Positions 49,601 through 61,338 are shown, counted from the first letter of the stretch. The stretch is DNA of 64,000 nt from Odiellus spinosus (GCA_963920705.1 OY987225.1:806001-870000), one strand, 5' to 3'. A program made the numbers and translations. Notes: generated by a model from the letters alone, not told the origin.

Positions 49601-49637
49601 ACGTAGTCATATACAGAAGTATGTCTGCGTCATCTTC
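40655..49637 (-). CDS. Probable ionotropic receptor (IR, glutamate-receptor-like channel), incomplete exon model
   Basis: IRs are ligand-gated cation channels used for chemosensation. Candidate exons, 5' to 3': 49443-49637 (ADILLYMTTYPNGAMNVYG onward, like the end of ligand-binding lobe S1), 43978-44192 (an M3-like helix, RLATGPWILQIVVLFTLLCA, then IDSVKDYM as at the start of S2), 41514-41907 (unrecognised, possible S2 part) and 40655-40883 (ITPWHRYLEKKWGF, then a membrane segment, VEMAFAVWATQLGVAMLVAI, like M4, near the C-terminus). All four are on one strand in the right order and have usable donors and acceptors. The M1 and pore exons were not found in the repeat-filled 44.2-49.4 kb interval. 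The third and fourth exons do not join in phase (1 to 2), so an exon is missing or the gene is damaged. It could be a pseudogene, or two neighbouring genes. The assignment rests on M3/M4-style motifs. Confidence 0.45.
42024..42357 (-). mobile_element. MITE-like TIR element, copy 2
   Basis: Inverted copy of 5177-5507 with high identity, ends GACGAATTCGGA and TTCCGAATCAGTC. It lies between two candidate receptor exons. Confidence 0.8.
42914..43649. mobile_element. Foldback element, older copy
   Basis: Arms at about 42914-43091 and 43452-43649 are inverted copies (GGTTGCTTCGCACCCTTGAA outward end, AAAAAACGGATAAAGATGAC inner end), separated by about 360 bp. Same family as 48077-48579 but more diverged between arms. 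Confidence 0.8.
44389..44546. mobile_element. Small TIR element
   Basis: About 158 bp, ends TAAAGGCCTAGGATTTCTTC and the near-complement ending CATAGGCCTTTA. It lies just upstream of the M3-like exon. Confidence 0.65.
45031..45209. mobile_element. hAT-type MITE with CAGGGGCGTCGC ends
   Basis: Perfect 16-bp inverted ends CAGGGGCGTCGCTAGG and CCTAGCGACGCCCCTG, flanked by GATCGGTT and GATCGGTA (7 of 8). G-rich interior. The end sequence and 8-bp duplication fit hAT elements. Confidence 0.9.
45987..46009. repeat. (CGT)n microsatellite
   Basis: About seven CGT units in the composite element. Confidence 0.9.
46148..46555. repeat. Tandem repeat, about 145-bp unit x3
   Basis: Copies of TAATAGAAAGTAAGGTGCCT begin near 46150, 46295 and 46438; the third is the most diverged. 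Inside the TTAA-bounded element. Confidence 0.85.
47390..47905. repeat. Degenerate tandem repeats with TTAGGTTAG phrases
   Basis: Four to five diverged copies of about 100-120 bp, each with TAATATTTTAGGTA, GGTTAGTTAATCCCTCG and CCATCCCTCCAACTAG. Related single pieces occur at about 51500-51600 and, inverted, 51770-51860. Confidence 0.75.
48077..48579. mobile_element. Foldback element with near-identical 200-nt arms
   Basis: Arms 48077-48276 and 48380-48579 are inverted copies with about 3 mismatches, around a 103-nt loop. Ends ATACAAAAAAGAGGTTGCTT. No coding frame. It is nested in the 45472-48869 element, and the short arm divergence suggests a recent insertion or ongoing arm conversion. Confidence 0.85.
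49060..49345. other. GC-richer island, function unknown
   Basis: Locally GC-rich against an AT-rich background, with open plus-strand frames (49071-49363) that resemble no family. It lies 100 bp from the candidate receptor S1 exon. Confidence 0.3.
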
Positions 49638-50391
49638 CTTCATTTATAACAAAACAAGCTTAGATCAAGATTTAAAGGCCCAAATCGTTTAAATAAACCT
49701 AATCCTCGAGTGAAAATTTATAAATTAGGCTAGAAATCAATTTATTTACCAGGAAATTATGCCCTAACAGCGGTACTTTTAGAGTTTGATATGTCTTAGT
49801 TTTCTAGTCTCCGGCTAGTCACGTGAGAGGGGCGCTCTTTATTCCGACAGTTGAGAGATACTCCACGCCAGTTCAGAATGTAATTTAAGAATTACGCGAG
49901 TTACTCGAGCCGATATCGACATTGAGCGTTGTAACGGAAATTAGAAAAGATTGCTTCGCGTAGAATCATATCGTGGCAAAAAATGCTCATTTTTCGGTTG
50001 CTCTCTCTCGAAAATACAGCAAAAATGTCGCTCCCCCCGTTTTACTTAATTTTTAAATTAACTTAAAACTTCGCTATTTAAAATAGTGAAAAGATAGATC
50101 CGTTAGGCAGAATTTATTCGAAAACGAATATTTTTTTCAGGTGGTCATTTTCATTAACTATATGAGATATATTAATTTAAAAATAATTGTTATCACATTT
50201 AATTACCCTTCAAAAAACCCTGTGTTTTTCTTTGTTAATTAACAAAATTATTTGTGTTTCTTGTAAATAAGGTCATAGAAAAGTTATACATAGTATTCAC
50301 GCCTGGGCGGAGCTTAGGTTTTCCCCCTCTTCCTAACAGGGGGTTGGAATTACGAACTGTTTGGCGGTAAATCAGGAACGCTCTCGGCATT

Positions 50392-51052
50392 TGGGTGGTC
50401 AAATATTGTGTGGTTTTAAAGGCGCTTTGGGTATATAATTTACATTTTATTTAAAGTAAGTTTGACCTTAATATCTTTAGTATTTATATTGCTGTTAAAG
50501 CAACGTTGAATAAGGTTCGCAGAAATATATTCTTCGGCGAGGCAATGATCGAAATCATCGCCCGTTTTAGATCGTAAAGACGAAAAGCGTTGAGGGGCCT
50601 TACGCCTTAGTAAGCCTAGGCTCGTTGGTCTCGCGCTTATTCCGTTCCCACCCAAGGCTGCCGACGAAAAACGACGGCTAAGAGAGGAGAGAGGGTCGCC
50701 GCTCTCCGTAGTCTTTGACCGACGGGCGATAGGCTTATGCGGAACGGAAAAAGCACGAGCGCCGGGAGCTCGAGACCAGCGAGCCTACAAACACGGAAGG
50801 CCCCGTTCCCCGAACTTCCCCCGTAACGATCTTCGCGAGCGAAGCGAAATTTGATGATACCACGGGCGGGAAATTCGACGAAAAAGTATTAAGAAAGCCG
50901 CGGAAGGCAACTGAAAAATCAGAGAAATAAAAGGAAAGAAAATCGGATTTATCTTCAAATTAATTAAAAAATATTAAATACGAAAGCGAGGCCTATCTCT
51001 AGTGGGAATACGGTATAGCAGTAGTAGCATACCGAAAAATGACCACCCAAAT
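50392..51052. mobile_element. Possible TIR element with a GC-rich hairpin core
   Basis: Ends CATTTGGGTGGTCA and TGACCACCCAAATGG are inverted. The core (about 50600-50800) is GC-rich and has its own inverted arms (GCCTAGGCTCGTTGGTCTCG against CGAGACCAGCGAGCCTAC). No gene seen. Confidence 0.55.
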
Positions 51053-54000
51053 GGTTTCCGAGTTTAACCATTCTTGCACTACTACAATATTTATCCTTGG
51101 GGATATTATGAATTCTTGGAGCAACGTCATTGATGACGTACGCGTGAATACTATGTATTCATCTATCATACGAATATGTTTGAATTAAGTACTCCGATTG
51201 TAACTACGCGATTATTTGCGAATTCTATCATTCAATAGAGAAACGATTGCTCTTTTTTACAACATTAGAACAAAAAATTCATTTCTGATGACTGTGGTCC
51301 TTTAATAGGAAGAATGAATTTCATTTCCTATATAAAATTGAATAATTTGTACAAAATTTTTGAAAATCCTACGAATGAAAACTCCAAAAAATTGTGTATA
51401 TGAAAACATTCGAATCATTAATACGTATATGATACTTCTCGATTTTAAGACCAAATTTAATTGGCATCCGCGCAATTCCTACTCAGCTCAGATTGTTACG
51501 TTAAGGTAGTTAATCTCGAGAACTAGCCCGTCCCGAACCAGTTAATCCCTCGGGCTATATCCCTGTTGTAATATTTTGGTTATAGGATAGTTAATCACTC
51601 GAAAAATATATAACTTTACAAAAATTCACTCTTTTTTACCAAAATTTAGCCTCAAGGATCTTTTGAACCTTAATGTTATCGTGCCGATCCGCGCCCTCTG
51701 ATATATTTCCCTACTCAGGGTCAGGCTCCGCTGAGTGCCGCCCAATGAGTTTTACGCCAACCTAAGCTACGCAAACCTATCCTAAAATATTACGAGACAG
51801 CCGGGTTAGCCCCAGTTATTAACTAGTTGGAGGAACGGGCTAGTTCGTGTAATTATCGGAAGGTGCTAATTTCGATCTCTGAAAAAGTCTGACGTTGTAA
51901 CGAATATAAACTCGGGTAGAAGAGAACGAGCCTCGATCACTGTAGAGTATCAATAGTTTTTTATGTATATGTATATTTATTCAATACTTGTTTTTTATAT
52001 ACTTTTTACATCGCCTACATAAACGGGGCGACAATCGTATCGGGCACAGTTGTAACGCGAGACGGGCTAGTATCAACAATGATAATTTATCTGCTGAATA
52101 AATAAACCTTTATCATAACCAGTTAATCAATGCGTCGGTGTTATCTACTTTCACGCTACTCAACAATCACATTCAAACCGTCACCCAGAGCTTGTTTTTA
52201 GATTCAAAACAAACGCTGTTAAAAACTCTACTAACTCTTTTTTTATGATCACCTTGTTGCGTAGTCGACATCATCGATTTTTTAGTTCTCAGTTGTATGG
52301 ATGAACATCTGGATCTGCTTGAAGAATATCTTCTCCCGAAGAAATTATTCTAACTTTACATTTAAAAAAAATCGCCGTTGACCTTGCATTTATTATGTCT
52401 AAATAAATTCCCGTTATGCAAGTAGACAAATCAACCTTTATTTGCTGTAGGTTCATTTCAACGAACCTTCATCTAAACGTGCAATATGTAATGCATATAT
52501 ACATATAAATATAAAATAAACGTACACTCAGTGAGTGGAGTGTTTAAAAACAAATTCTTCTCTTATATTTAACATACTCTATCAATCTGCCTCATATTTT
52601 TCCATCGCGCCAATTCCTAGTGAAAATAATTATATTCATACCTTGTTTATACGGGATTCTTCCAGCGTTCTATGAATGAATCTGTAATAATTTTCAAAAT
52701 ATAAATTAATTGAAGTTTCGCGTTGCAACACTCGGCACTCTATTTCTTAGGCATTCGCGCGATACCTCAGACGTTTGTTATTTTCGAACATGTAGTAATT
52801 TATCTTGGCGGTTGAATCGTACGGTTCCAGCCAAGGCTTCTCCTGCAGCGTTAAACTTCGTTTTAAACAATTTTTCGCGTGAATTACTTCCGTTCAAGAT
52901 TAGTTTACAAAATGACCAAAGCCAAAATTGAACCTCATTGAGAAAAATATTTAATTTCCTACGTTAAGGCTGCTCAAACCCAGGCCCTGGGACCACGTAG
53001 TTTTGACCCGGCATTAGCAGCGGTCGGCTGCCGCCACGCGATTAGTGTCTGGCGGCCAAATATTGCCAGACATCGCGTGATTATTCTGGTAAAGCTAGAT
53101 TTTCACTCGATCGAACATCACGACGGAAAAAATAACGCCAAATAGATAATGAAATTTGTGGGCCACGTGACAATCGAATTTTGCACAATAAAACTCGTAA
53201 AAATATTGTTAAATATATTTAAAGCTATATTTGACTGATTTATTAATGACAGAATTAAATTAAGTAGAGTTTAAACGGATTTTACAGGATTATAATTATA
53301 ATTCAACTATTACCAGATTCATTTTCTCATTAATAATTGGTATTTAAAGTATTTAATATTTAATATTAATTATTTATAGTATTCTATAATTCATAATAAT
53401 TAGTAATTTATAATATTTATAATTAATCTATAATAATAATTAATAAACCAATTTAATTTCAGGTAAAATTAATATTAAAATTCAGATAATCCTTAGTAAA
53501 TTAAATGACGCCAATAAATATAGGAATTATTAATTATTTACAGTAGAAAATAAAACTATTTGGTTTTTTTTGTTGATGAGTAAGTTCACCCGAAATCTCA
53601 TTAAAATAAATGGTGTCATAGTGACGTTTTTATAACTCGAGTATTCATGAAAAGTCCATGATTACGCAGCATCTCAAGTCTGCTCAATTTGGTCCACGGA
53701 TTCGAGGCAAAACTAACCCTATTTTGGCTTTAGACAGAAACATTATGGCCCACTTCCAAAATGAATTGGGCAGCCCTGGTCCAACTGCTCTTGAACGCTA
53801 GTATAAATGTAAGAAATATAACGCGATTATACCACTGGAGGTAGCATAATTGCGGTCAAGTTGTACACAATCTGCTCCATTCTGAAACCTAGACTCCTAG
53901 AGAAAGGAGTCTACTCTACGCTAGAATCGGAAAAAAATTACTCTAAATTTCGCCAAAAATTCAATTATTTTTATTTTCATCTTAAATTCTGGGAGTCCTA

Positions 54001-54175
54001 GTTTTTTAAGCGTAGAAGCGAGTGTACCAAATTTCATTATGATCTGCGGACCCATGGTTTTGCGTGCCTAGGTGAAACCATATGGAATGACCCACTAACT
54101 CCAACATACACTCCAACAGTACGGGCCCGGACTTTAAGACGATAAATGTTCATTAAAAATAACATACAATACTTG
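51053..54175. other. Stretch without a recognised gene
   Basis: AT-rich, with single pieces of the 47.4-kb repeat (51500-51600 and 51770-51860) and very AT-rich sequence at 53200-53560. A plus-strand frame at 52710-52931 has no family likeness. Around 52975-53070 and 53680-53810 lie GC-richer blocks with GCTGCTCAAACC-like and GGTCCAACTGCTC-like phrases, perhaps ends of an old element. Confidence 0.35.
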
Positions 54176-54313
54176 CAGTGTTGGGTAGTATTTTAAATAA
54201 TTGTATTTTAAATACTATTTTAAATACATTTTAAGTATTTAGTATTTTATTTTAAATACTTTTTTTTACTATTTTAAATAAAATACTGAATATTATTAGC
54301 GAAATACTTTATT
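54176..54313. mobile_element. CAGTGTTGGGTA element made of TTTAAATAC repeats, copy 1
   Basis: Starts CAGTGTTGGGTAGTATTTTA and is built of irregular ATTTTAAATACT units. The copy at 61780-61902 ends with the complement, TACCCAACACTG. The right end of copy 1 is approximate. Confidence 0.6.
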
Positions 54314-54399
54314 TATCTAAAAATCTCCGTACAACTAAGTTGTCAGTGAAAAACATCATCAAGATGCAAGCTTGAAAAATTCCGGATATTGCCGGTAGG

Positions 54400-54950
54400 G
54401 TAGGGTCGCCTATCTCTGAACGCTTTTTAAGAAATCCGAGATCTCGTTTGCTGTGGAATTGCTAGCGACGAAATTAAGTATCTAATATTAAGTTTGTATA
54501 GTCGCGCACCCATTGCGCTAGTTTTTATTTTTCCATGAAGCGTACTTTTGACGCGGATGCGGTTTTAAAACGGCAATAGCGGCTTCTACTTCTGAACGAA
54601 CGATTTGAATTCTGAACACCCCCTACTTCTAAATCTGACCACCTTATAGCCTATATAAAAAATCCCAGATTTGCCAAAGGAACCACTCGCGCACCTCGAA
54701 TCGAGAAATGAGTGTCACCAATGGATTTCTTGGCTGAATTTACCTTGGGAGAGGCGGAATTAGCCAGTATTTGAGAAGTTATCGGCAATTTAAAAATTAG
54801 GCATTGCTTGTGCATAGAAACCATAAAGGAATCCTTATTTCAAAGGAAATCGTCGATAACTTCGCAAATACTGGCTCGAGCGCGCTAATTCCGCCTTTCT
54901 TTTAGTAAATTCGGCCAAGAAATCCATTGGTGACACTCATTTCTCGTTTC
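54400..54950 (-). mobile_element. Dispersed repeat with terminal hairpin, copy 2
   Basis: Inverted relative of 23490-23935. Its end forms a palindrome at 54702-54945 with arms of about 110 nt: CGAGAAATGAGTGTCACCAA at one end and its exact complement at the other, and GCCAGTATTTG near the loop. Confidence 0.75.
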
Positions 54951-55355
54951 GATATGGTTCTTTAGCAAATTTTGCAGTTTCTCAAATTAGACTCTGCCAT
55001 TCGGCAGAGTCTGTTATTCCTAGCTCTAGTTTTCCGTAGACGGCTAGCAGCTCCTCTGTTTGGGCTGTATTAACTCCAATGGGGAAATAACATGGGCTGC
55101 CAAGGTCCGAGATTCTTATACATTATCGAAGCTCAAAAATCTTGGAATTACACATGACGTTTTTTTTGGTACACGTTAAAGTTCAGTGTGTCTGTACCTA
55201 GAGTCGTCATACCCGAAGGCCTATCTATAATTTGGAAGCTATTTGTTTTCTTTTTTTGAGTGATTTAGTTTAATCTTATGTCGATATGTGTGCTTTTGAC
55301 CTTTTTTTCCCCAAATCAGACTTTAATATAAAATTAATTTTAAATCTATGTTATA

Positions 55356-55622
55356 CAGAATGGTCGCTCGCTTTGCACGCGTTGAAATTACGGTTGCCTC
55401 TAGCTAGTGCATAAACGGCCATACAGTATTTGCATAGCCCGCTTAGACATCCCGCTTAGGCAAAAAAGGCTGTAGCTTCAAGCTCTATCATTGCTATGAT
55501 GCTAAGTTCGTACGCGTTGAAATTCCGTATGGTTCCACCTCTAGCCAATGAACACGTCGTCAGGCGGTTAACCATCCCGCTTATAAATTCCCTACGCGCT
55601 GCTGCAAAGCGACCGTTCTCTA
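55356..55622. mobile_element. TIR element
   Basis: About 267 bp, ends AGAATGGTCGCTCGCTTTGCA and the near-complement TGCAAAGCGACCGTTCT. The interior carries two related halves with ACGCGTTGAAATT. Confidence 0.7.
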
Positions 55623-58406
55623 TATTTATTCTGGGATAGATAAAACAAACCCCTTTACCTTTAAACCCGCTGAATTTGGGAAGTGAAATAAGCGGGAGAG
55701 TAGCGAAAAGAGAGTAAGAGACGCCATAAAATGTTTCATCGGTTAGTTTCGTAAAACTACTATATCTTTAACAAAAGACTTGAATATTGTAATTATTTTT
55801 ATTTATTTTATTTTTGAAATGTCTTAATTGAATTTTATAAGTTTTATTTTCCATTTGGACTTAAATATTAATTAAATGAGTTGTTATAAATTACAATCCA
55901 AGGCTTAGTGGGACAATCTCTTCGACGTAGACCTTTTGGTCAGGTTTTACTAGATAGATGTCAGTACTTTCTCCGCCGACCGACCTCATGGTTCAGAATT
56001 GCATTTTAAATGCAGCGAATTCGAATCTCTTAGAGAGTTTAAGTTTTTCTAACATTATTTTTTTATTAAACTTTAATTTTTCTTCAAATAAATTATATTA
56101 TAAAATATCATTCCTCTTCTAATATCATAATATCATTAAAATTTAATTATAATTCATAAATAAATTTAGTGGTTCAACTTTTTGCCAGTAGGTGAAAGCT
56201 GATTTCGTACGTTATCTTACAGCTACGCTATAACACGCGCCTGAAATTGGTATCCTATTGCAATAGCCTCCTCGATCACGCGCTTCGGTGGCGCTCACGG
56301 AAGCCCCGCCAATCGGGCGAATAAATGAATTCTCGAGATTTACCAAACTGATGCACGTCTCAAATGGGGGGATTTCGCCCTTTTCACGGCTATAACGATT
56401 TAAAGCCACAATCAAATACTATGCTTTGCAAATGGTCAGTTTATCTCCCTAAACAGGTTTCATAATTTTAGGGTGATAAGTTTTAAAGTTAAAAATTAAC
56501 AAGTTGGGAAACCAAAATATAGCCTCCCCGACCCCGACGTTAAGGTAATCTAACCTAACCTAACCCTACCTAAAATAAAAGATGAAAAGAAATGTAGAGT
56601 ATTGGATGAGTAGAAGAAACAGCGAAATAGGCAAAATATTATATCACATTGAACCTATATGCATTTCTTCAGTATACCAACACAACCCTAAATAATTCTC
56701 TACTTAAAACCAAACCTAACTAGAGAAAAAAAGGAAAATAAATAAGATATAACCACATAGATTTCAAGATAAATAATCCAGTCCATAATTCAGTATTAAA
56801 ACAAAAAAATCAGAATTAAGACAACTGAAATTAGCAATCTTTGGTAATATGTAAAATAGCCCTTACACGAACAATTTAAGTAAAGCAAATTATCAAATAA
56901 ACGCCAAATAAGTCAATTAATTAAAATTAAAAATATTAATCTTACCACTACCAAATAGCGGGCAGAAAACACAGACATCAAGATAACATTAGCAAAATAA
57001 ATTTTCAACACCGGTAATCCTGAGAACTAGATTCTACAAAATCTTCTGGAATAATAAATTTATTTTAATCTAAAAAATATAAAATCTTAAAAAAAATATC
57101 TATACAAATAACATATTGATAAACCAATTAAAATTAGATGCGAAAAACATTTAATCTCGATATGAGATTAAATACACAAGGTCAAGGTTCTTCTTTTAAA
57201 ACCATATCAGAATTTTGACGGTTGTAGAGTATTTGTAGACCAAGTAACGTGAAAAGGCAAAATGTTATATCAAATTGAACCTATACATGGCTTCAGTATA
57301 CAACACAAGTTGTGAAACAAACGTTATTTTACGTGACTACACACTAGCTAAAACATCACCGAAAATAAACGACAGTAGGCATTAATAACTCTTTTACGAA
57401 AACAAAAAATTACTACAGAGAAAAATGAGTCAGAAAAAAAAAACCTTTTGATTTCCAAACTAATATTTCAGTCACAACTCAGTAATAAAAATTAGAGTTC
57501 AGGTCAATGAAAATATACCAAAAATGTCCAAACAAATTATAAACGCATCAAATAAATGATTCAAATTCAAAATTACTTCCTTACCAATAAATTGTATTCA
57601 AACGAATGAAACTTAATTTAAAATTTCAACGAGTCAAATCTCTAGAGAACAAACTTCGTCGAAGATTTCAAAAGAAATGAAACGATTTTACGTTCAATAA
57701 ATTAAAATTTAGATAAGCAAGGTCAAGGTCCCTCAGTAAAATAATATCGGCGTTAAGAAAACTAGAGTATTTGTAGACCAAGTAACGTCATTAGGCAAAA
57801 TATTTCATCAAAATCAAGTTATGACCTCGGTATCGTCATATAACCGTAAATAAACATATTCAATAAACAATTAACGAATAAGCTTTCCGCATAACACGCT
57901 AAACTACGAACTGTGACGTACAATTTCGCTTTTTGGTGCTACACGACCTACAGATACCTTATAAGCCTACGTCTAAAAACACGTTTTTTGGTGATAATGC
58001 TGTGAGTAAAGAATAGATGTTTCTCTTTTGGCCCTACCATAAATTTTTTATATATTTTTTTTTCTGACAGGGCAGGCCTGAGTAAAAATATACCAAGTTG
58101 TGAAACAAACGTCATTTTACGTGACTCCACACTAGCTAAAATGTTACCGGAAATACACGACAGTAGGCATTAAAAGCCTAGTTCTATTATACTTAATTGG
58201 GATTAACATTAAATTCATGTATGAAAAAGTGTGAAACTAAAACTAGCAGTCATCACGAGATCCAATCACGTGATTCTTTTCCTCACTCTGTCTACATTTC
58301 ACTCTTGGGTCAACCATATCATACATGACTATTAAAACACGAGAAATTTCAATGTCAATCCGGTTTAAGAAAGTTCGTCAATTGTTAATTGTGGCATGAC
58401 TAAAGC
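55623..58406. repeat. Region of long degenerate direct repeats, no gene
   Basis: Phrases recur at long spacing: TAGAGTATTTGTAGACCAAG near 57227 and 57771 (weaker at 56597), and GTTGTGAAACAAACGT near 57310 and 58098, the latter followed by shared CACACTAGCTAAAA and CGACAGTAGGCATTA. This suggests diverged segmental duplication of about 550-800 bp. Minus-strand frames at 56212-56415 and 57948-58130 are unsupported. Confidence 0.6.
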
Positions 58407-58917
58407 CGGATTCACACAGACCTATTTTCACGCTTTTCACGGTCACGCGCGAGGGGCAATGGGCAAACCACTCTTGGAATCAGGTGTACAAACTAAATGG
58501 AATCACGCGAATCGATTCGGAATCAGGAGAATCGATACGGAATCACGCGAATCGATTCGGAATCACGCGAATCGATTCGGAATCAGGAGAATCGATACGG
58601 AATCACGCGAATCGATTCGGAATCACGCGAATCGATTCGGAATCACGAGAATCGATACGGAATCACGCGAATCGATACGGAATCATGCGAATCGATTCGG
58701 AATCACGCGAATCGATTCGGAATCACGAGAATCGATTCGGAATCACGAATCAATTCGGAATCACGCGAATTGATTCGGAATCACTGACAATCAAATGAAT
58801 CTGGAATCAGGTGTACAAAATTTTTCTAGAGTGGTTTGCACCTCGCTCGCGCGTGCTAATGGTACTTCTATGAGTTCACGAGCGTGAAACGCGTAAAAAC
58901 AGGTCTGTGTGTATCCG
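58407..58917. mobile_element. TIR element carrying a minisatellite
   Basis: Inverted ends CGGATTCACACAGACCTATT and, as complement, AGGTCTGTGTGTATCCG; inner parts pair over TTCACGCTTTTCACG. The minisatellite at 58498-58790 fills the middle and is flanked on both sides by GGAATCAGGTGTACAAA. Confidence 0.8.
58498..58790. repeat. 20-bp minisatellite
   Basis: Twelve in-register 20-bp units at 58501-58740 of the form AATCACGCGAATCGATTCGG, with variants (CAGGAG for CACGCG, GATACGG for GATTCGG), then degenerate copies. Each unit contains the palindrome CGAATCGATTCG. Open frames through it arise because 20-bp units cycle through all frames. Confidence 0.95.
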
Positions 58918-59849
58918 CGTTAACCTGGTTCGCTCTGCGCATGTACACAATTTCGCACGAAATACATTTGCGAAACGCGCGAAAATTATAAAAAAATTAA
59001 TTTGAAAATCCGTGCCAGTAATTAAAACCAAATACGCCACTGTTTGCAAGTTTGCCAGAAGATTACGATATTTCCCCATACATGAAGCTGATTCTCCCAA
59101 GAATATCAAAAAAAATCACATTGATATTTTCCATGCGTAAAGAGGTTTCCGACTTCAAATTTAGTGGTCTACACATACTCGCGTGCTGGCGAACTCGATT
59201 TTACACGTGTCACAAATACACTGGAAACCTACTCTACTTCTGTTCGAGGAGAGTTTTCACGACTATCATTTTTCTTAAGTGGTTTAACATTATGCATAAA
59301 TCCGCCTCAGCTTCAAATCTTATACACCAATTCCCCTTGAACTGGTTAAAAATTCACCGAGTATAATCGAAGTTATTATTGTCTTATCTCTTATCTAAAT
59401 TATGTTGTTTCAATCTTCCATACCCGTGTAAACGCACCTTTATTTAAGTTCTTCAATCCACCCCAAGTTTGCACCAGAGATAAGCCTATACTGCCTTTGC
59501 TTTTTCGAGTAAATGATATATATGGAAAATAGCTTAGGCGCATGCTGCCAACTAAAACTGCCATTAATCGGTCAAATTTCTTTAAATTTTTGCATAAATT
59601 CTCAAATAACTTCTAAACTATCTCGAATTTTAAATTAATTTTTCGACTTTCTAATTAATTAGATTAAGATGAACCATTTTAATATTTTTAATTATAATAT
59701 AAATTAATATTGCGTTTCATTTCCCTAAACAATATCAAACAAAATCACCCCATGAGGCTAATTTGCATACGTTCCAAAAAGATACTATATAAACCTTTCG
59801 AAGGGCTATATTAATCGAAGTAACCGTGCGTGATGGCCATGAAGTTAGG
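58918..59849. other. Stretch without a recognised gene
   Basis: Open frames at 58876-59109 and 59052-59366 have no family likeness. Nothing else supported. Confidence 0.35.
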
Positions 59850-60395
59850 GGGAAACCCCCCCCTTTCAATGTCTTGCTGATTCTTGATCTCTAGGCGCTT
59901 GGCGACGCAATTTACCCATTGGTGGGGCGATGTTTGGAGTCAGTGGAAGGTTGATGTGAACTGTACTAGTGGGGGACGCCTCGCTATTATGGAACGCTGA
60001 GATCGGAAACTGGAGGTTGGACCTTGGTGCGGGGATGGTCGGAGGTGATTATGACAGTGGGAGACGTCCCATTGCTTGTAATCGCCTTCGGCTGTTCAGC
60101 ATCGAGGTTCGACCGTAAAGTGGATGGTGGAATGCGATGATGTGCAATGGGAGACGTCCTGTTGTATGTCTTTGCACGACACTTGAAACTCAATGTGGCA
60201 GCCACGCTTAAAGGAGGTAATTCCCCAGAATTGAACGATAAGCTGGTATGATTACGTCTCTAGACTTTTGGCTCCACGAGCTAGGTCACGTGACTTCCGT
60301 TTACACAGGATATCCGCTTACACAGACAGACACACAGACACGACCAGTGTAACACCTCCCCCTGAACTAAAGTTCAGTCGGGGAGGTAAAAATCA
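59850..60395 (-). mobile_element. Probable LTR fragment of a retrotransposon
   Basis: On the minus strand a polypurine tract (GGGGGAGG, 60355-60362) is followed at once by TGTTACACTGG, a usual LTR start with TG. The preceding sequence could be the end of a pol frame. The LTR would continue leftward through a region with repeated GGGAGACGTCC phrases; its CA end was not found. Confidence 0.4.
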
Positions 60396-60830
60396 ACGTA
60401 AGATTGTAGCGTGTGCAAAGCTTTACCGCGTACAATTTGGTGCTTCAAACATTAACTCGTGTAAGTTTCGAAATTTTGGGAGAGAAGTTTTCCTGCCGTT
60501 TTGCAAATGTCGTTAAAATTTAATTTTAATTCATTTTATACTCTTGCATAAATTTGTGTCTGTATAATTGAATTTTCCTATATAATTGTATTTCTTCTGG
60601 CAACCACCCAGAATAGGCTGCGCCTTTGTCGTTGCTTACGGGGTTAGGTTAGGTAAAGTTTCTCGGAGAGATAATTATTTGGTTTCCCAAATTGTTAATA
60701 CAACTTACAATGATACGTTCACACTTGTCACTCTGCATGAAACGTTTTGAAAATTTTTTCAACGAAACTATTTTGTTTATTGACAAACTAACTCTAAAGT
60801 TCACCCTGACTACTTTTTACGAAGGGACAG

Positions 60831-61338
60831 ATATTAGTTGAAAAACCTTGTTGCCATGCAACAAGAAGGAACAGGTTATTCCTAACGTAAGTACTACTTT
60901 CACAGTTGTAATTACAACTTTGAATGGACAGATATGATTATCATTCCGAGAACACCCATCACAACTTTCAATGGGCATATATTATCATTTTAAATGGGAG
61001 TGCCATTGATTCAAACCTTTTACGAATAACTCTGCGAAAATTTGTGTTATAGAATGTAACAAGCACCACCATTTCCAAAACTAAGCGATTGGGAAGTCTT
61101 GGGGACAGCATAATAGACCAAGTAGAAATTTTCGCAGAGTTATTCGTGAAAGGTTTGAATCAATGGCACTCCCATTTAAAATGATAATATATGCCCATTG
61201 AAAATTGTGATGGGTGTTCTCGGAATGATAATCATATCTGTCCATTCAAAGTTGTAATTACAACTGTGAAAGTAGTACTTACGTTAGGAATAACCTGTTC
61301 CTTCTTGTTGCATGGCAACAAGGTTTTTCAACTAATAT
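60831..61338. repeat. Long near-perfect inverted repeat (213-nt arms)
   Basis: Left arm 60831-61043 and right arm 61126-61338 are exact complements except at 2 positions, with an 82-nt loop. The outer end is ATATTAGTTGAAAAACC. No coding frame and no related copy elsewhere in the window. A transcript across it would fold into a hairpin of about 213 bp. Confidence 0.95.

Noticed and set aside
58396-58798. Three plus-strand frames rich in NHANRFGI-type repeats
   Set aside because: A 20-bp minisatellite opens all three frames; nothing indicates a protein.
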